Below, in pieces: positions 36,933 through 45,504 of a DNA stretch of 64,000 bases. Numbering within the stretch: position 1 is the stretch's first letter; every line of letters begins with the position of its first letter. The stretch covers positions 1-64,000 of the forward strand of contig CAMDJM010000012.1 of the NCBI GenBank assembly GCA_945900785.1. Direction: 5' to 3'. Both the position numbers and the translations under genes were made by a program. Under the pieces are notes generated by a model, which was not told the DNA's origin, did no database searches, and saw only the letters and a list, made by a program, of their open reading frames with translations. The DNA comes from Akkermansia muciniphila. Lineage in GTDB: Bacteria; Verrucomicrobiota; Verrucomicrobiia; Verrucomicrobiales; V1-33.

Positions 36933-36981
36933 TTAAACCTGCCCGTTTTACCAAACCCCTTTTTAACAAGACCCCACCATC

Positions 36982-38082
36982 ATGCGCGATCCCCGGATTC
37001 CCCAACTTGCCCGCAATCTCATCAGCCACTCCGTTCAGCTCCAAGCCGGGGAAAAGATCCTCATCGACCTCTACGACACCCCGGCAGAGATGGGCATCGC
37101 CCTCATCCAGGCCGCGCGTGAGGCCGGAGGCGTCCCCTTTGTCAATATCCACGACGCCCGCATTTCCCGCGAACTCCAGCTCGCCGCCAATGAGATCCAA
37201 TACGACATCCTCAGCGCCAGCCAGTTGGAATTCATGAAGCAAATGCAGGCCTACATCGCCATCCGCGGCAGCCTCAACATCACGGAATCCGCCGATGTCC
37301 CCAGCGAGCGCATGAAACTCGTCGCCGCCAAAATGCGCCCCGTCACCGACCAGCGCGTCAAACGCAGTAAATGGTGCGTCCTCCGCTGGCCCAACTCCAG
37401 CATGGCCCAGCTCGCCGGCATGAGCACCGAAGCCTTCGAGGACTTCTACTTCCGCGTCTGTCTCCTCGACTACGCCGCCCTCCAACCCGCCATGCAGGCC
37501 CTCCAGGACCTCATGGACGCCACCAAACTCGTCCACCTCACCGGCCCCGGCACAGATTTGAAATTCAGCATCGAAGGCATCACCTCCGAATACTGCGGCG
37601 GCTCCAAAAACATCCCCGATGGCGAATGTTATACCGCCCCGGTGCGCGACTCCGTCGAAGGAGTCATCAGCTACAACGCCCCCTCCATCTACCAGGGCAT
37701 CGCCTTCGATAACGTCAAATTCGAATTCTCCAAAGGCAAAATCATCAAAGCCACCTCCAACAACACCGAAGCCCTGAACCGTATCCTCGACTCCGACGAA
37801 GGCGCCCGCTACATCGGAGAATTCGCCATCGGCTTTAACCGCGAGATCATGCAGCCCATGCGCGACATCCTCTTCGACGAAAAGATCGCCGGCAGCTTCC
37901 ACTTCACTCCCGGCCAGGCCTACGAAGGTGGCACCGACAACGGAAACAAGAGCCAGGTCCACTGGGACCTCGTCAACATTCAACGCCCCGACTACGGCGG
38001 CGGCGAAATCCACTTCGACGGCAAGCTCATCCGCAAAGACGGCCAATTCCTTGTCCCCGAGCTGCAGCCGCTGAATTACTAG
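36982..38082 (+). CDS. M29-family (thermophilic-type) metalloaminopeptidase
   Basis: About 366 residues. Metal ligands and substrate-site motifs of the M29 aminopeptidases are recognisable: GTDLKFSIEGI, NIPDGECYTAPV, GEFAIGFN and the C-terminal HFTPGQAYEGGTDNGN followed by SQVHWDLV. These enzymes remove N-terminal residues from peptides using two metal ions and act as dimers in the cytoplasm. It follows argJ closely, perhaps sharing its transcript; peptide turnover could feed the same amino-acid pool, but that is only an inference. Confidence 0.93.
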   Translation: MRDPRIPQLARNLISHSVQLQAGEKILIDLYDTPAEMGIALIQAAREAGGVPFVNIHDARISRELQLAANEIQYDILSASQLEFMKQMQAYIAIRGSLNITESADVPSERMKLVAAKMRPVTDQRVKRSKWCVLRWPNSSMAQLAGMSTEAFEDFYFRVCLLDYAALQPAMQALQDLMDATKLVHLTGPGTDLKFSIEGITSEYCGGSKNIPDGECYTAPVRDSVEGVISYNAPSIYQGIAFDNVKFEFSKGKIIKATSNNTEALNRILDSDEGARYIGEFAIGFNREIMQPMRDILFDEKIAGSFHFTPGQAYEGGTDNGNKSQVHWDLVNIQRPDYGGGEIHFDGKLIRKDGQFLVPELQPLNY

Positions 38083-38141
38083 CTAGCAGGATCATCCGGG
38101 TTCCTTGATTCCCCGGGGTTTGAATATCACACGCGCGGGTT

Positions 38142-38565
38142 TCAATCCGGCATCCGAATTTCTCCAGCCGCAATAAACCAATCGCGCTCCACGACCCGTG
38201 CGGGAGCATTGATCTGAAGCAATTTTACCGTAACCCGGCCTATCGCCGTGAGCGGCAGAATCAGACAACCACGCAACTCAAAATGGTCAGTCCAGCGTTC
38301 CTTGCGGGGATTGTATAACGGCACCAACAAACCTGATGCAAAATCAATAGAAGCTAAATCACTCCCCTTCGCCTGATTGCAAAAGATACAGGAAAACGCC
38401 AAATTGCCTCCTTCTGTCAAACCCCCATGTTTTTCAGCCACCACGTGATCCACCTGATGGGAATGAAAACTTAAGTGTTGGGGGTGCAAGGCAATATTCG
38501 CAGCGTTCACCAGCGCGGGAACAGACCAGTCGACGCAATTTTGCAGAAACATAGGCTGTGCTCAT
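38142..38565 (-). pseudogene. HNH endonuclease with single-base frameshift
   Basis: Two overlapping frames make one HNH nuclease. From the ATG at 38565 (four-base ATGA overlap with the upstream gene) the frame reads MSTAYVSAKLRRLVC then SRAGERCEYCLAP, containing the first zinc pair CXXC. At a run of five Gs (five Cs on the coding strand, 38480-38484) it shifts, and the rest continues in another frame: HSHQVDHVVAEKHGG, FSCIFCNQAKGSDLASID, LVPLYNPRKERW. Removing one C would join them. The gene is either inactivated, rescued by slippage on the homopolymer, or affected by a sequencing error. The family pairs with a small upstream protein in many bacteria. Confidence 0.8.
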
Positions 38566-38927
38566 GCGGACTGGCCACGAGCTTTCAAAATCATGGCAGC
38601 TCTGGCTTTCGCCACCCGCATGACGTGTTCCAACTCTGCAATTTCATCCCATTCTGCCTGCTCTCTGGCGTTTAGATCCGCCGAGCGCTTCTTGGCCAAT
38701 AGTTCTTCCGTCCGTTCCGCCAAGGCCTTTCCAGGCCTCAAAGCCAACACCTCCAAGGGTTCCGGTAAATTGGCGAGGAACCCGGTCACCTCTGCCAGCC
38801 GCTCCACTTGGTTGAGCTTAACACTCTTCCAGGTCCGCAACCCGGCGGTCATCACCGCCGCGATCTCTGCCTCCCCCACGGGAAGGAATGCTGCAAGTTC
38901 GTCAGGCAGTTGAAAGGTGAGAGTCAT
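38562..38927 (-). CDS. Small helical protein paired with HNH nuclease
   Basis: About 121 residues from MTLTFQLPDELAAFLPVG. The C-terminal half, with LAERTEELLAKKRSADLN and REQAEWDEIAELEHVMR, forms charged helices typical of the small proteins encoded directly upstream of CXXC-HNH nucleases in cyanobacteria and the PVC group. Its stop overlaps the HNH start by four bases (ATGA). The pair behaves like a cassette in many genomes and might be toxin-antitoxin-like, but no function is established. An in-frame ATG 12 codons upstream is less likely. Confidence 0.75.
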   Translation of the reverse strand: MTLTFQLPDELAAFLPVGEAEIAAVMTAGLRTWKSVKLNQVERLAEVTGFLANLPEPLEVLALRPGKALAERTEELLAKKRSADLNAREQAEWDEIAELEHVMRVAKARAAMILKARGQSA

Positions 38928-39061
38928 CTTGTGAAAAGTAGACCGGAAAAGCTTGGACGTCAAACCTCAGGGCAATCTCGATGAGCGTCTTCAGCGCAGT
39001 CCGGCCCTTGGCCATAACGCCGGGAGTTTGCTTACAGTCAACCATGGCTTAGGGTTCCATA

Positions 39062-39114
39062 GCTGAAAGCCCGTTCCATCACGTGGACATGACGCGATAG
39101 GCCGGGCTTTCAGC
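39062..39114. repeat. Intergenic inverted repeat
   Basis: GCTGAAAGCCCG and its exact complement CGGGCTTTCAGC enclose 29 bases. The 12-bp arms are perfect. It lies in the 271-base gap between the vapC-like gene and the small HNH-partner gene; nothing coding is seen in that gap. Confidence 0.7.
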
Positions 39115-39139
39115 CCTAAACCCCATAATCCCCGGTCTC

Positions 39140-39156
39140 CTGGGGCGTTGCCCCAG
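39140..39156 (-). terminator. GC hairpin downstream of the vapC-like gene
   Basis: CTGGGGC-GTT-GCCCCAG is a perfect 7-bp stem with a three-base loop, 42 bases after the stop of the toxin gene. No T run follows, so it may be a transcript-end stabiliser or a repeat rather than a true intrinsic terminator. Confidence 0.35.
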
Positions 39157-39197
39157 TCTGGAATCAAGCGTCTGACCCAAGCGTCCCGCCGGGCGGT

Positions 39198-39584
39198 TCA
39201 CCAAATCCTGGACGCGCCCAGTTCTGAAAGTGGAGTGTCCGGTGATAGAAGGGTCATACCGCATTCGATGGCCTGCGCCGCGAGCAGACGGTCAAATGGA
39301 TCTGCATGAAGCCGGGGCAGTTCACCACTGCGGAAGATGGCGTTCTGTTCCAGAGGCAGCTGTTTCACTTGGAAAAAAGCCAAGCGTGAAGGCAACCACG
39401 AACGCGGCGCAGCGGGGAGCGGCAGCTTGCCGCTGGATTCCTTCAGGCAGATTTCCCAGACACTGACGTCACTGAAAAAAAGCGTGCTCGAATCCTCGTT
39501 GATCAGGCGGATCGCTTCAGCCGAGAGCTTGCCCTGAGGCAGGGCCAACCACAGGAAAGTGCAGGTATCGAGCAAAAGATTCAA
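39198..39584 (-). CDS. vapC: PIN-domain toxin (VapC type)
   Basis: About 128 residues with the PIN RNase fold: MNLLLDTCTFLWLAL gives the first acidic residue, SDVSVWEICLKESSGKL the next, and HADPFDRLLAAQAI plus LLSPD the C-terminal acidic residues. VapC toxins are Mg2+-dependent ribonucleases that cut tRNA or rRNA. It overlaps the stop of its antitoxin gene by four bases. Given the RtcB repair locus in this window, one may note that such toxins create the RNA breaks that some repair ligases seal, but no direct link is shown. Confidence 0.92.
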   Translation of the reverse strand: MNLLLDTCTFLWLALPQGKLSAEAIRLINEDSSTLFFSDVSVWEICLKESSGKLPLPAAPRSWLPSRLAFFQVKQLPLEQNAIFRSGELPRLHADPFDRLLAAQAIECGMTLLSPDTPLSELGASRIW

Positions 39585-39823
39585 AGCCCCCAGCCCTCCA
39601 ATTCCGTTTTGGAAAGTGGAGCGAATGCTGAGTCCGGAATCTTCCAGTCAGGGTCGAGGGTTTCTCCCACTTTTGGCCGGGGGGGATTCTCTTCCTGTGG
39701 GATCGGCACCAGCATCGCCACTTTTTTGTTTCCACGGGCAATGATGAACCGGGCTCCCTGCTCCACATCCGCCAGATAACGGGACAGATGCGTCTTGGCC
39801 TCATGTGTCGTGATGGTATCCAT
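39581..39823 (-). CDS. Antitoxin of the Phd/YefM family
   Basis: About 80 residues from MDTITTHEAKTHLSRYL; the sequence TTHEAKTHLSRYLADVEQG and FIIARGNKKVAMLVPI are the DNA-binding domain signature of Phd/YefM-type antitoxins. The C-terminal tail (DPDWKIPDSAFAPLSKTELEGWGL in part) should wrap the PIN toxin. The ATG at 39823 is preferred to one six codons upstream. Four-base overlap with the toxin gene implies translational coupling; the complex normally represses its own promoter. Confidence 0.92.
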   Translation of the reverse strand: MDTITTHEAKTHLSRYLADVEQGARFIIARGNKKVAMLVPIPQEENPPRPKVGETLDPDWKIPDSAFAPLSKTELEGWGL

Positions 39824-40114
39824 ACCGGAAACATTAAACAAAAACCGGCTTAGTCAACCTGGTTCACTTGCCTGCGTCCGCTATTTCGCCATGCCTTGAC
39901 CGAGAAAGTCTCGTCTTTGCGGTCGGTGGACTACCTGCGCCAGCGTGCCTCGCAGGCTAAAATGGAAGACTTCGACCGTCTGCCCGCTATGGTTCCCAGT
40001 GCTGAACCTGACAGGAACGTCCGCATGAGGAGAAAAGTATACCCAAAAACCCGGACGTCCCACCCTGCCAAAAGGCTTGCTGTGCTACCGCCTTTCAGCC
40101 AAGGTATCACTGCC

Positions 40115-42736
40115 ATGACTGCACGTCTGTTTCCCACCGCCCTGCTGCTCGCCCTGCCACTATTTCCGGCCCATGGGGCGGAACCGGTTCCGCCATCGCT
40201 TTTCACCCTGTCCGATCCGGATCTGGAGGTCACCGTCTGGGCGCATTCTCCCCTGTTTTACAATCCGACCAATATCGACATCGACAAGGACGGCTGCGTC
40301 TGGGTGGCGGAGGGCGTGAACTACCGGATGCATTTCAACCGCAAGCCGGAGGGCGACCGCATCATGGTGCTGCGCGACAACGATGGCGATGGGAAGGCAG
40401 ACGAATCCTGGCCGTTTGTGCAGGAGCCGTTTTTGCGCGCGCCGCTGGGTGTGGCGGTGATCGGGAACAAGGTAGTCGTGAGCATGGCCCCGGATCTGGT
40501 GGTTTACACGGACAAGGACGGCGACAAGCATTTCGACCCCGCCAAGGGCGATACCCGCGAGGTGCTCCTCACTGGATTCAATGGCCGGAACCACGACCAC
40601 AGCCTGCACAGCGTGACGGTGGGGCCGGACGGAAAATGGTATTTCAGCGCGGGGAATTGTGGGGCGAAATTCACCGATAAATCCGGCAAAACCTTCCGTA
40701 TCGGGTCGAAGCAGAATACCTCGTGGTGGCCGAAGGATCCGAACCTGCCGGACGGCGATCCCAACGAATATGCCGGGCAGAAAAGCGACGACGGTAAAGT
40801 GTATGTCGGCGGCTTCATCGCCCGCATGAACCCTGACGGGACGAACGTGGAAATCCTCGCGCACAACCTGCGCAATTCCTACGAGAACTGCGTCACCAGC
40901 TTCGGCGACATCTTCGCCAGCGACAACGACGACCAGCCCGCCTGCCGCGTCTTCGGCGTGCTGGAGGGCGGGAACTACGGATTTGCCAGCGCGGATGGAA
41001 CCCGCACCTGGCAGGCTGACCGCCGGCCCGGCCAGGACATCAAAACCGCCACCTGGCGTCAGGAAGATCCCGGCGTGGCTCCCGCCGGCGACGTCTACGG
41101 CGGCGGCGCTCCCACGGGCTGTGTGTTCTACGAAAACGGCGCACTGGGCGAAAAACACGAAGGCACCCTGCTCGTCTGCGAAAGCGCCCGGAACACCATC
41201 TTCGGTTACAAACCCCAACCAGACGGCGCGGGCTGGAAGCTGGAGCGCTTCGATTTCCTCACCACTAACAAGGAAGGCAAAATCATCGGCACTGACTCCA
41301 CCGGCGGCAATCAAACCGCCCAAGCCGATGACACCAAAACCCTCTTCCGCCCCTCCGACATCGCGGTTGGCCCGGATGGCGCGCTCTACATTTCCGACTG
41401 GTTCGATCCCCGCACCGGCGGGCACGCCGACATGGACGACAGCATGTCAGGAACCATCTACCGCGTCGCGCCCAAGGGGTTTAAATCCGTGGTGCCGAAG
41501 TTTGATGTGGCGACGGTGGAGGGGGCGATCGAGGCGCTGAAAAGCCCGGCGGTGAATTTGCGGGCGCTGGGGGCGGATAAGCTTCGCGCTTTGGATTATT
41601 CTGTTCGTGAAGAGCGGCTCGGCACTTTGGCTTCCATTCCTAATTCAGCGATGACCCCATATGATGTAACGCTCGCGTTAAATTCCCCACGTGACCATGG
41701 ACGAATGGAAATTAGCAGGCAAAAGCTTGTTGCCCGAAGGTTTTCCGCCGTTCTTCCGCGTGACCGCTTTTTCTACCAAAGAATGGATCCAAGTTCTATC
41801 AGCGGTGACCCCTCATCAACATTTTGGGTGAATTCCTTAGGGTGGTCCAGAAAACTTTTATACGAGCCCAGTGAATTTCAATCGGGCGAATACTATGATA
41901 TTCTTGGACGGAAGCTTGGTGATCCCGACTCCCTAAAATGGTCCCAGCAATTTACCAATATTGCCTGGCTCCTCCACCCACCCCAAAGCATCCCCGCCTT
42001 CAAAACCCGCGCTGTTTCCGCAGCCCTGCCGTTAAAGGCGCGGAAGGACGCGCTGACGGCGATTGGTTATAACACCGGAGCGGACGCGGCGCAGGCGATG
42101 CTGGCTATCGTGGAATCGCTGGGGGCCGCCGTGACCCCCAACTCCCCTGAAGCGGCGGTGAAGGATTCTGCGCTGTGGTGGTTGCTGAACCGGAAGGATA
42201 ACGTCTGGAAGGACCACGGCCTGGCCTCCGCCTTGAAGGAAAAGGGGATTTACGATCCGGACAAGGTCGTCCTCACGGCGGTGAGCCTGCCGGATCCGCT
42301 GCCCGCCGCCTTCACGGTGGAGGACGCGCTGAAGCTGGGCGGCGATGCCACCCGGGGTGAAGCCACCAGCCAGCGTTGTTACCTGTGCCATCAGATCGGG
42401 AAAAACGGCGCGGAATTCGGCCCGGAGCTGACGACCTGGGGCCCCACCCAGGGCACGGAAGTCATCCTGCGCAGCCTGATCCAGCCCAGCGCCGATATCG
42501 CCCACGGCTTCGAAGGCACCCGGATCGAAACCACGGACCACCTCGTGATCGACGGTCTCCTTCTCACCGATGCCGACCCCGTAGTCATCCGCAGCATGGG
42601 CGGCCTGACCCAGACCGTGCCCAAAGCCAGGATCAAATCCAAAAAACCCCTTGGCCGCAGCCTGATGATGAGCGCGACCCAACTCGGCCTCACCGCCCAG
42701 GAGTGCGCGGACCTCGCGGCATTTTTACGCCAATAG
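40115..42736 (+). CDS. PVC-type haem-binding membrane-bound dehydrogenase
   Basis: About 873 residues from MTARLFPTALLLALPLFPAHG, a signal peptide. Residues ~20-470 form the six-bladed dehydrogenase propeller typical of Planctomycetes/Verrucomicrobia (VTVWAHSPLFYNPTNIDID, AEGVNYRMH, YISDWFDPRTGGHADMDDS). A C-terminal cytochrome c-like domain carries CYLCH in RCYLCHQIGKNGAEFGPEL. Such proteins oxidise sugars or other substrates in the periplasm. The middle stretch encoded at about 41590-41985 is visibly richer in A+T than the rest and does not look like the usual HEAT-like repeats. In the upstream gap (39842-40114) the in-frame text LRSVDYLRQRASQAKMEDF may be a remnant of a small antitoxin-like gene; I do not call it. 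Confidence 0.93.
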   Translation: MTARLFPTALLLALPLFPAHGAEPVPPSLFTLSDPDLEVTVWAHSPLFYNPTNIDIDKDGCVWVAEGVNYRMHFNRKPEGDRIMVLRDNDGDGKADESWPFVQEPFLRAPLGVAVIGNKVVVSMAPDLVVYTDKDGDKHFDPAKGDTREVLLTGFNGRNHDHSLHSVTVGPDGKWYFSAGNCGAKFTDKSGKTFRIGSKQNTSWWPKDPNLPDGDPNEYAGQKSDDGKVYVGGFIARMNPDGTNVEILAHNLRNSYENCVTSFGDIFASDNDDQPACRVFGVLEGGNYGFASADGTRTWQADRRPGQDIKTATWRQEDPGVAPAGDVYGGGAPTGCVFYENGALGEKHEGTLLVCESARNTIFGYKPQPDGAGWKLERFDFLTTNKEGKIIGTDSTGGNQTAQADDTKTLFRPSDIAVGPDGALYISDWFDPRTGGHADMDDSMSGTIYRVAPKGFKSVVPKFDVATVEGAIEALKSPAVNLRALGADKLRALDYSVREERLGTLASIPNSAMTPYDVTLALNSPRDHGRMEISRQKLVARRFSAVLPRDRFFYQRMDPSSISGDPSSTFWVNSLGWSRKLLYEPSEFQSGEYYDILGRKLGDPDSLKWSQQFTNIAWLLHPPQSIPAFKTRAVSAALPLKARKDALTAIGYNTGADAAQAMLAIVESLGAAVTPNSPEAAVKDSALWWLLNRKDNVWKDHGLASALKEKGIYDPDKVVLTAVSLPDPLPAAFTVEDALKLGGDATRGEATSQRCYLCHQIGKNGAEFGPELTTWGPTQGTEVILRSLIQPSADIAHGFEGTRIETTDHLVIDGLLLTDADPVVIRSMGGLTQTVPKARIKSKKPLGRSLMMSATQLGLTAQECADLAAFLRQ

Positions 42737-42808
42737 CCTACCACCCTGTAACAAGGCCATTCCGGGTTTGGGCTGGGGGATCCTGCGCGGAGAGCATGTC
42801 CGCCTCCC

Positions 42809-44383
42809 TCAAGGAGCCACCACCCGCCGGGGCAGCTCGAAGCAGATCGCCTCGCGGTCGTTTCTAACCAGCAGCAGATTCCCCGCGAGACAGGCGTTGT
42901 TCCAGGTCTTGCTGGTGAGAGCGGGAATGCGGGCGAGGACTTCCTCTCCGGTTCTGGAGGCTTTCACGACGACAATTGCTCCCTTCTCACTTTGGATGAT
43001 CAGGGTGTCCCCGGCTCCCATGACCTGTCCGTGACCATAGCTGGAGCCGCGCCAGACCTGTTCGCCGGTTCCGAGGTTGAGGCAACTGAGACGGCCTTCA
43101 TCCAAGCCCCAGGCCAGTTCGCCACGCACCACGAGGTTGGTGAACTTTGGCTTCATCTTCATGGTCTGCCACTCGATGTGATAGGGCCATGCGGTGGGAG
43201 TGCGCGTCGCGGGATCGAATTTGATGAGGGTGGAGCCTACGCCATAACCAATCGAAATCAGGACGCCGGCCTTGCCGATGGCAAGGGGATTGGCCACATT
43301 GGCGGGAGCGCTTTTGAAGCCATCCTTCCATTCCCAGAGGGTGGCTCCGGTGGCCGGATCATAACCGCCCGCGCTTTTGCCGGAAATGGCGAGGATCTGA
43401 CGGACGCCGGCGATTTCCGCCAGCACGGGCGTGCCATAGCCGGCATCATCCGCCCCACCCCGCCACACGGGTTCGCCCGTCGCGGCACGGAAGGCCGCGA
43501 GGCTTTTTTCGCCTTTGCCCAGGGTGACGATGATCAGGTCATCGACCAGGATGGGGCTGCTGCTTTTGGCCCACATCAGGTTTTGGTGGCCAGCTTCCTT
43601 CAGGGTATCGCGCATCCAGATCAGGCGACCGGTTTTCCCATCAAGGCAGTTGAGCAGGCCGGTGGCTCCCAGGGTCCACACCTTGTCAGCAGAGGACAGG
43701 GGAGTGGTGCGCGGGCCGGTGCCCCCCATGTCTTCCTCAAAGCGCGCCTTGTCCTGGTGACTCCACAGGACACCCCCACTCCGCACGTCCCGGGCGACCA
43801 CCGCTTCATTTTCTCCCCGTTGCTCCAAGGTGATCGCATAGTCCCCGGCGACGATGAATCCTCCCCATCCGAGGCCGATTTCGCTGCGCCAAAGTTCTTT
43901 CGGCATCTGTTGATACCAGTTTTCGGCCAGCCCACCAGCCTCCTGATCATTCCGCCCGCCCGGGCCGAGGAAGCGGGGGAAGTCCCCGGGCTGATCGGTC
44001 GTGAAGCGATGGCTCCCGGCATCTGCCACCGGGGCCAGAGCGGGCAATTGTTCGCCCGGTTTTTTCATCCAGCGGAAAGAAAGCTGCGGTAAAAAATCTC
44101 CCATGTGTCCATCTTTCCGGATCATTCCCAACGTCGCCCCCAGTGCGAGCAGCAAACCGAGCAGAGGCTTCCACCTTGCCCCCCAGGGGAGGCGGCTGAA
44201 GGCCAGCAGCCACAAGGCCACCAACAGAAGGGAAACCAGGATGGCACCGATGGTGGCGAAGGTCTGGGTAAAACTAAAGCGATCCAAGGCTGGCAGGTTC
44301 TTCAGAAGAAAAATCCCTGCCCATGGGAGGACCAGTAAAACACAGAGCAGAGTCCAGCGGGGTTTTTTCGGGGTGGGATGCAT
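42809..44383 (-). CDS. PQQ-like beta-propeller protein with N-terminal membrane helices
   Basis: About 524 residues. Three membrane helices lie in the first ~110 residues (for example LLCVLLVLPWAGIFLL and ILVSLLLVALWLLAF). The rest is an eight-bladed PQQ/BamB-like propeller with repeated W-docking words: LLNCLDGKTGRLIWMRD, AFRAATGEPVWRGG, GYDPATGATLWEW, CLNLGTGEQVWRG. Proteins of this build are frequent in Verrucomicrobia and Planctomycetes; function is unknown, perhaps binding or electron transfer at the periplasmic face. It converges with the dehydrogenase gene and is not co-transcribed with it. Confidence 0.85.
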   Translation of the reverse strand: MHPTPKKPRWTLLCVLLVLPWAGIFLLKNLPALDRFSFTQTFATIGAILVSLLLVALWLLAFSRLPWGARWKPLLGLLLALGATLGMIRKDGHMGDFLPQLSFRWMKKPGEQLPALAPVADAGSHRFTTDQPGDFPRFLGPGGRNDQEAGGLAENWYQQMPKELWRSEIGLGWGGFIVAGDYAITLEQRGENEAVVARDVRSGGVLWSHQDKARFEEDMGGTGPRTTPLSSADKVWTLGATGLLNCLDGKTGRLIWMRDTLKEAGHQNLMWAKSSSPILVDDLIIVTLGKGEKSLAAFRAATGEPVWRGGADDAGYGTPVLAEIAGVRQILAISGKSAGGYDPATGATLWEWKDGFKSAPANVANPLAIGKAGVLISIGYGVGSTLIKFDPATRTPTAWPYHIEWQTMKMKPKFTNLVVRGELAWGLDEGRLSCLNLGTGEQVWRGSSYGHGQVMGAGDTLIIQSEKGAIVVVKASRTGEEVLARIPALTSKTWNNACLAGNLLLVRNDREAICFELPRRVVAP

Positions 44384-44524
44384 CGCGGACTATGCCCGGT
44401 TCTGCCGCTGGGATCAAGCACCTGTGGACAGAAAAGTCCTGTGGGAACGGGTTTTCATTTTTCACACAATACTTCCCGGATAACGCAGACCAACCTAACT
44501 CAATTCAGGTTCCAAGGCGGTGCT

Positions 44525-45439
44525 TCAGGGGGAAGCCACTCCATCCAGGGTGGCATCGTGGAAGGATGCCGGGTCTTCGATGGGTTCCAGGTGGGTGGTG
44601 ACGTGCAGCCGGTCCACCGCGGCGCGCAGGGCAGCTTCGACTTCTTCTGCGACATCATGGCCGCGCTGCACGGTCCATTCCCCCGGCACGAGAAGGTGCA
44701 GAGACATGAAACGGCGGGCGCCCGCCTCCCGGGTGCGCAGGGCATGCCAATGCAGGCCTTTCGCTTCATAGCTGGCCAGCACGGCTTTGATCCGGGCCAG
44801 GTCTTCCGGCGGCAGGCCGGTATCCATCAGGCCCAGCATGGATTGGTGGACCAGCTTTACGCCGGTAAAGACAATGTGGCAGGCGAGGAGCAGGCCCAGC
44901 GCCGGATCCAGCCATGGCCAGCCCGTTAGTTTCACCAGCAGCAGTCCCGCAACCGCCGCCACAGAGGTCCACACATCGGTCATGAGGTGCTGCCCATCCG
45001 CTTCCAGCGCGACGCTGTGATAGCGGCGGGCCGCCCCGAGCAACAGCCGGGCGACGAGCAGATTGATCGCCGAGGCGACCACGGAAATGCCGAGGCCCGC
45101 CGCAAAACCAGTTAGGGGAACCGGGTGAAAAAATCGCTCCACGGCATTCCAGCCGATGCCCACCGCCGCCACCAGGATCAGCGCGCCCTCTACTCCTCCT
45201 GCAAAATACTCCACTTTGGTATGGCCATAGGCGTGTTCCTCATCCGCCGGCCGGGCGGAGACCGTCACGGAGGCCACGGCCACGAGGGCCGCTGCCAGGT
45301 TAGCCACGGATTCCAGGGCATCCGATAGCAAAGTCACCGAGCCGGTGAGGTGCCAAGCCACCAGTTTCAGCACGAAGGTAACGACCGCCGCTGCCACGGA
45401 GAGCAGAGCGAAGCGGGTTACCGGGGAGGAAGGCAGCAT
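44525..45439 (-). CDS. Cation diffusion facilitator (CDF) transporter
   Basis: About 304 residues with six membrane helices. Metal-site motifs of CDF proteins are present: LLSDALESVANLAAA (helix 2), HAYGHTKVEYFAGG after helix 2, and ADGQHLMTDVWTSVAA (helix 5). A C-terminal cytoplasmic ferredoxin-like domain contains HVTTHLEP. CDF proteins export Zn2+, Fe2+, Mn2+ or related ions in exchange for protons. The start at MLPSSPVTRFALL is chosen; a longer frame upstream runs antisense through low-complexity GC-rich DNA. Confidence 0.93.
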   Translation of the reverse strand: MLPSSPVTRFALLSVAAAVVTFVLKLVAWHLTGSVTLLSDALESVANLAAALVAVASVTVSARPADEEHAYGHTKVEYFAGGVEGALILVAAVGIGWNAVERFFHPVPLTGFAAGLGISVVASAINLLVARLLLGAARRYHSVALEADGQHLMTDVWTSVAAVAGLLLVKLTGWPWLDPALGLLLACHIVFTGVKLVHQSMLGLMDTGLPPEDLARIKAVLASYEAKGLHWHALRTREAGARRFMSLHLLVPGEWTVQRGHDVAEEVEAALRAAVDRLHVTTHLEPIEDPASFHDATLDGVASP

Positions 45440-45504
45440 GGGGAATCCTCCTCCGGGGTCAGCCAGCCGCAAGCCAGCATTCCCGTCCTTGCCTTTCCCG
45501 TTTC

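Noticed and set aside
39896-40114. N-terminal extension of the PVC dehydrogenase
   Set aside because: It would bury the clear signal peptide starting at 40115; the text looks like a remnant of another small gene.
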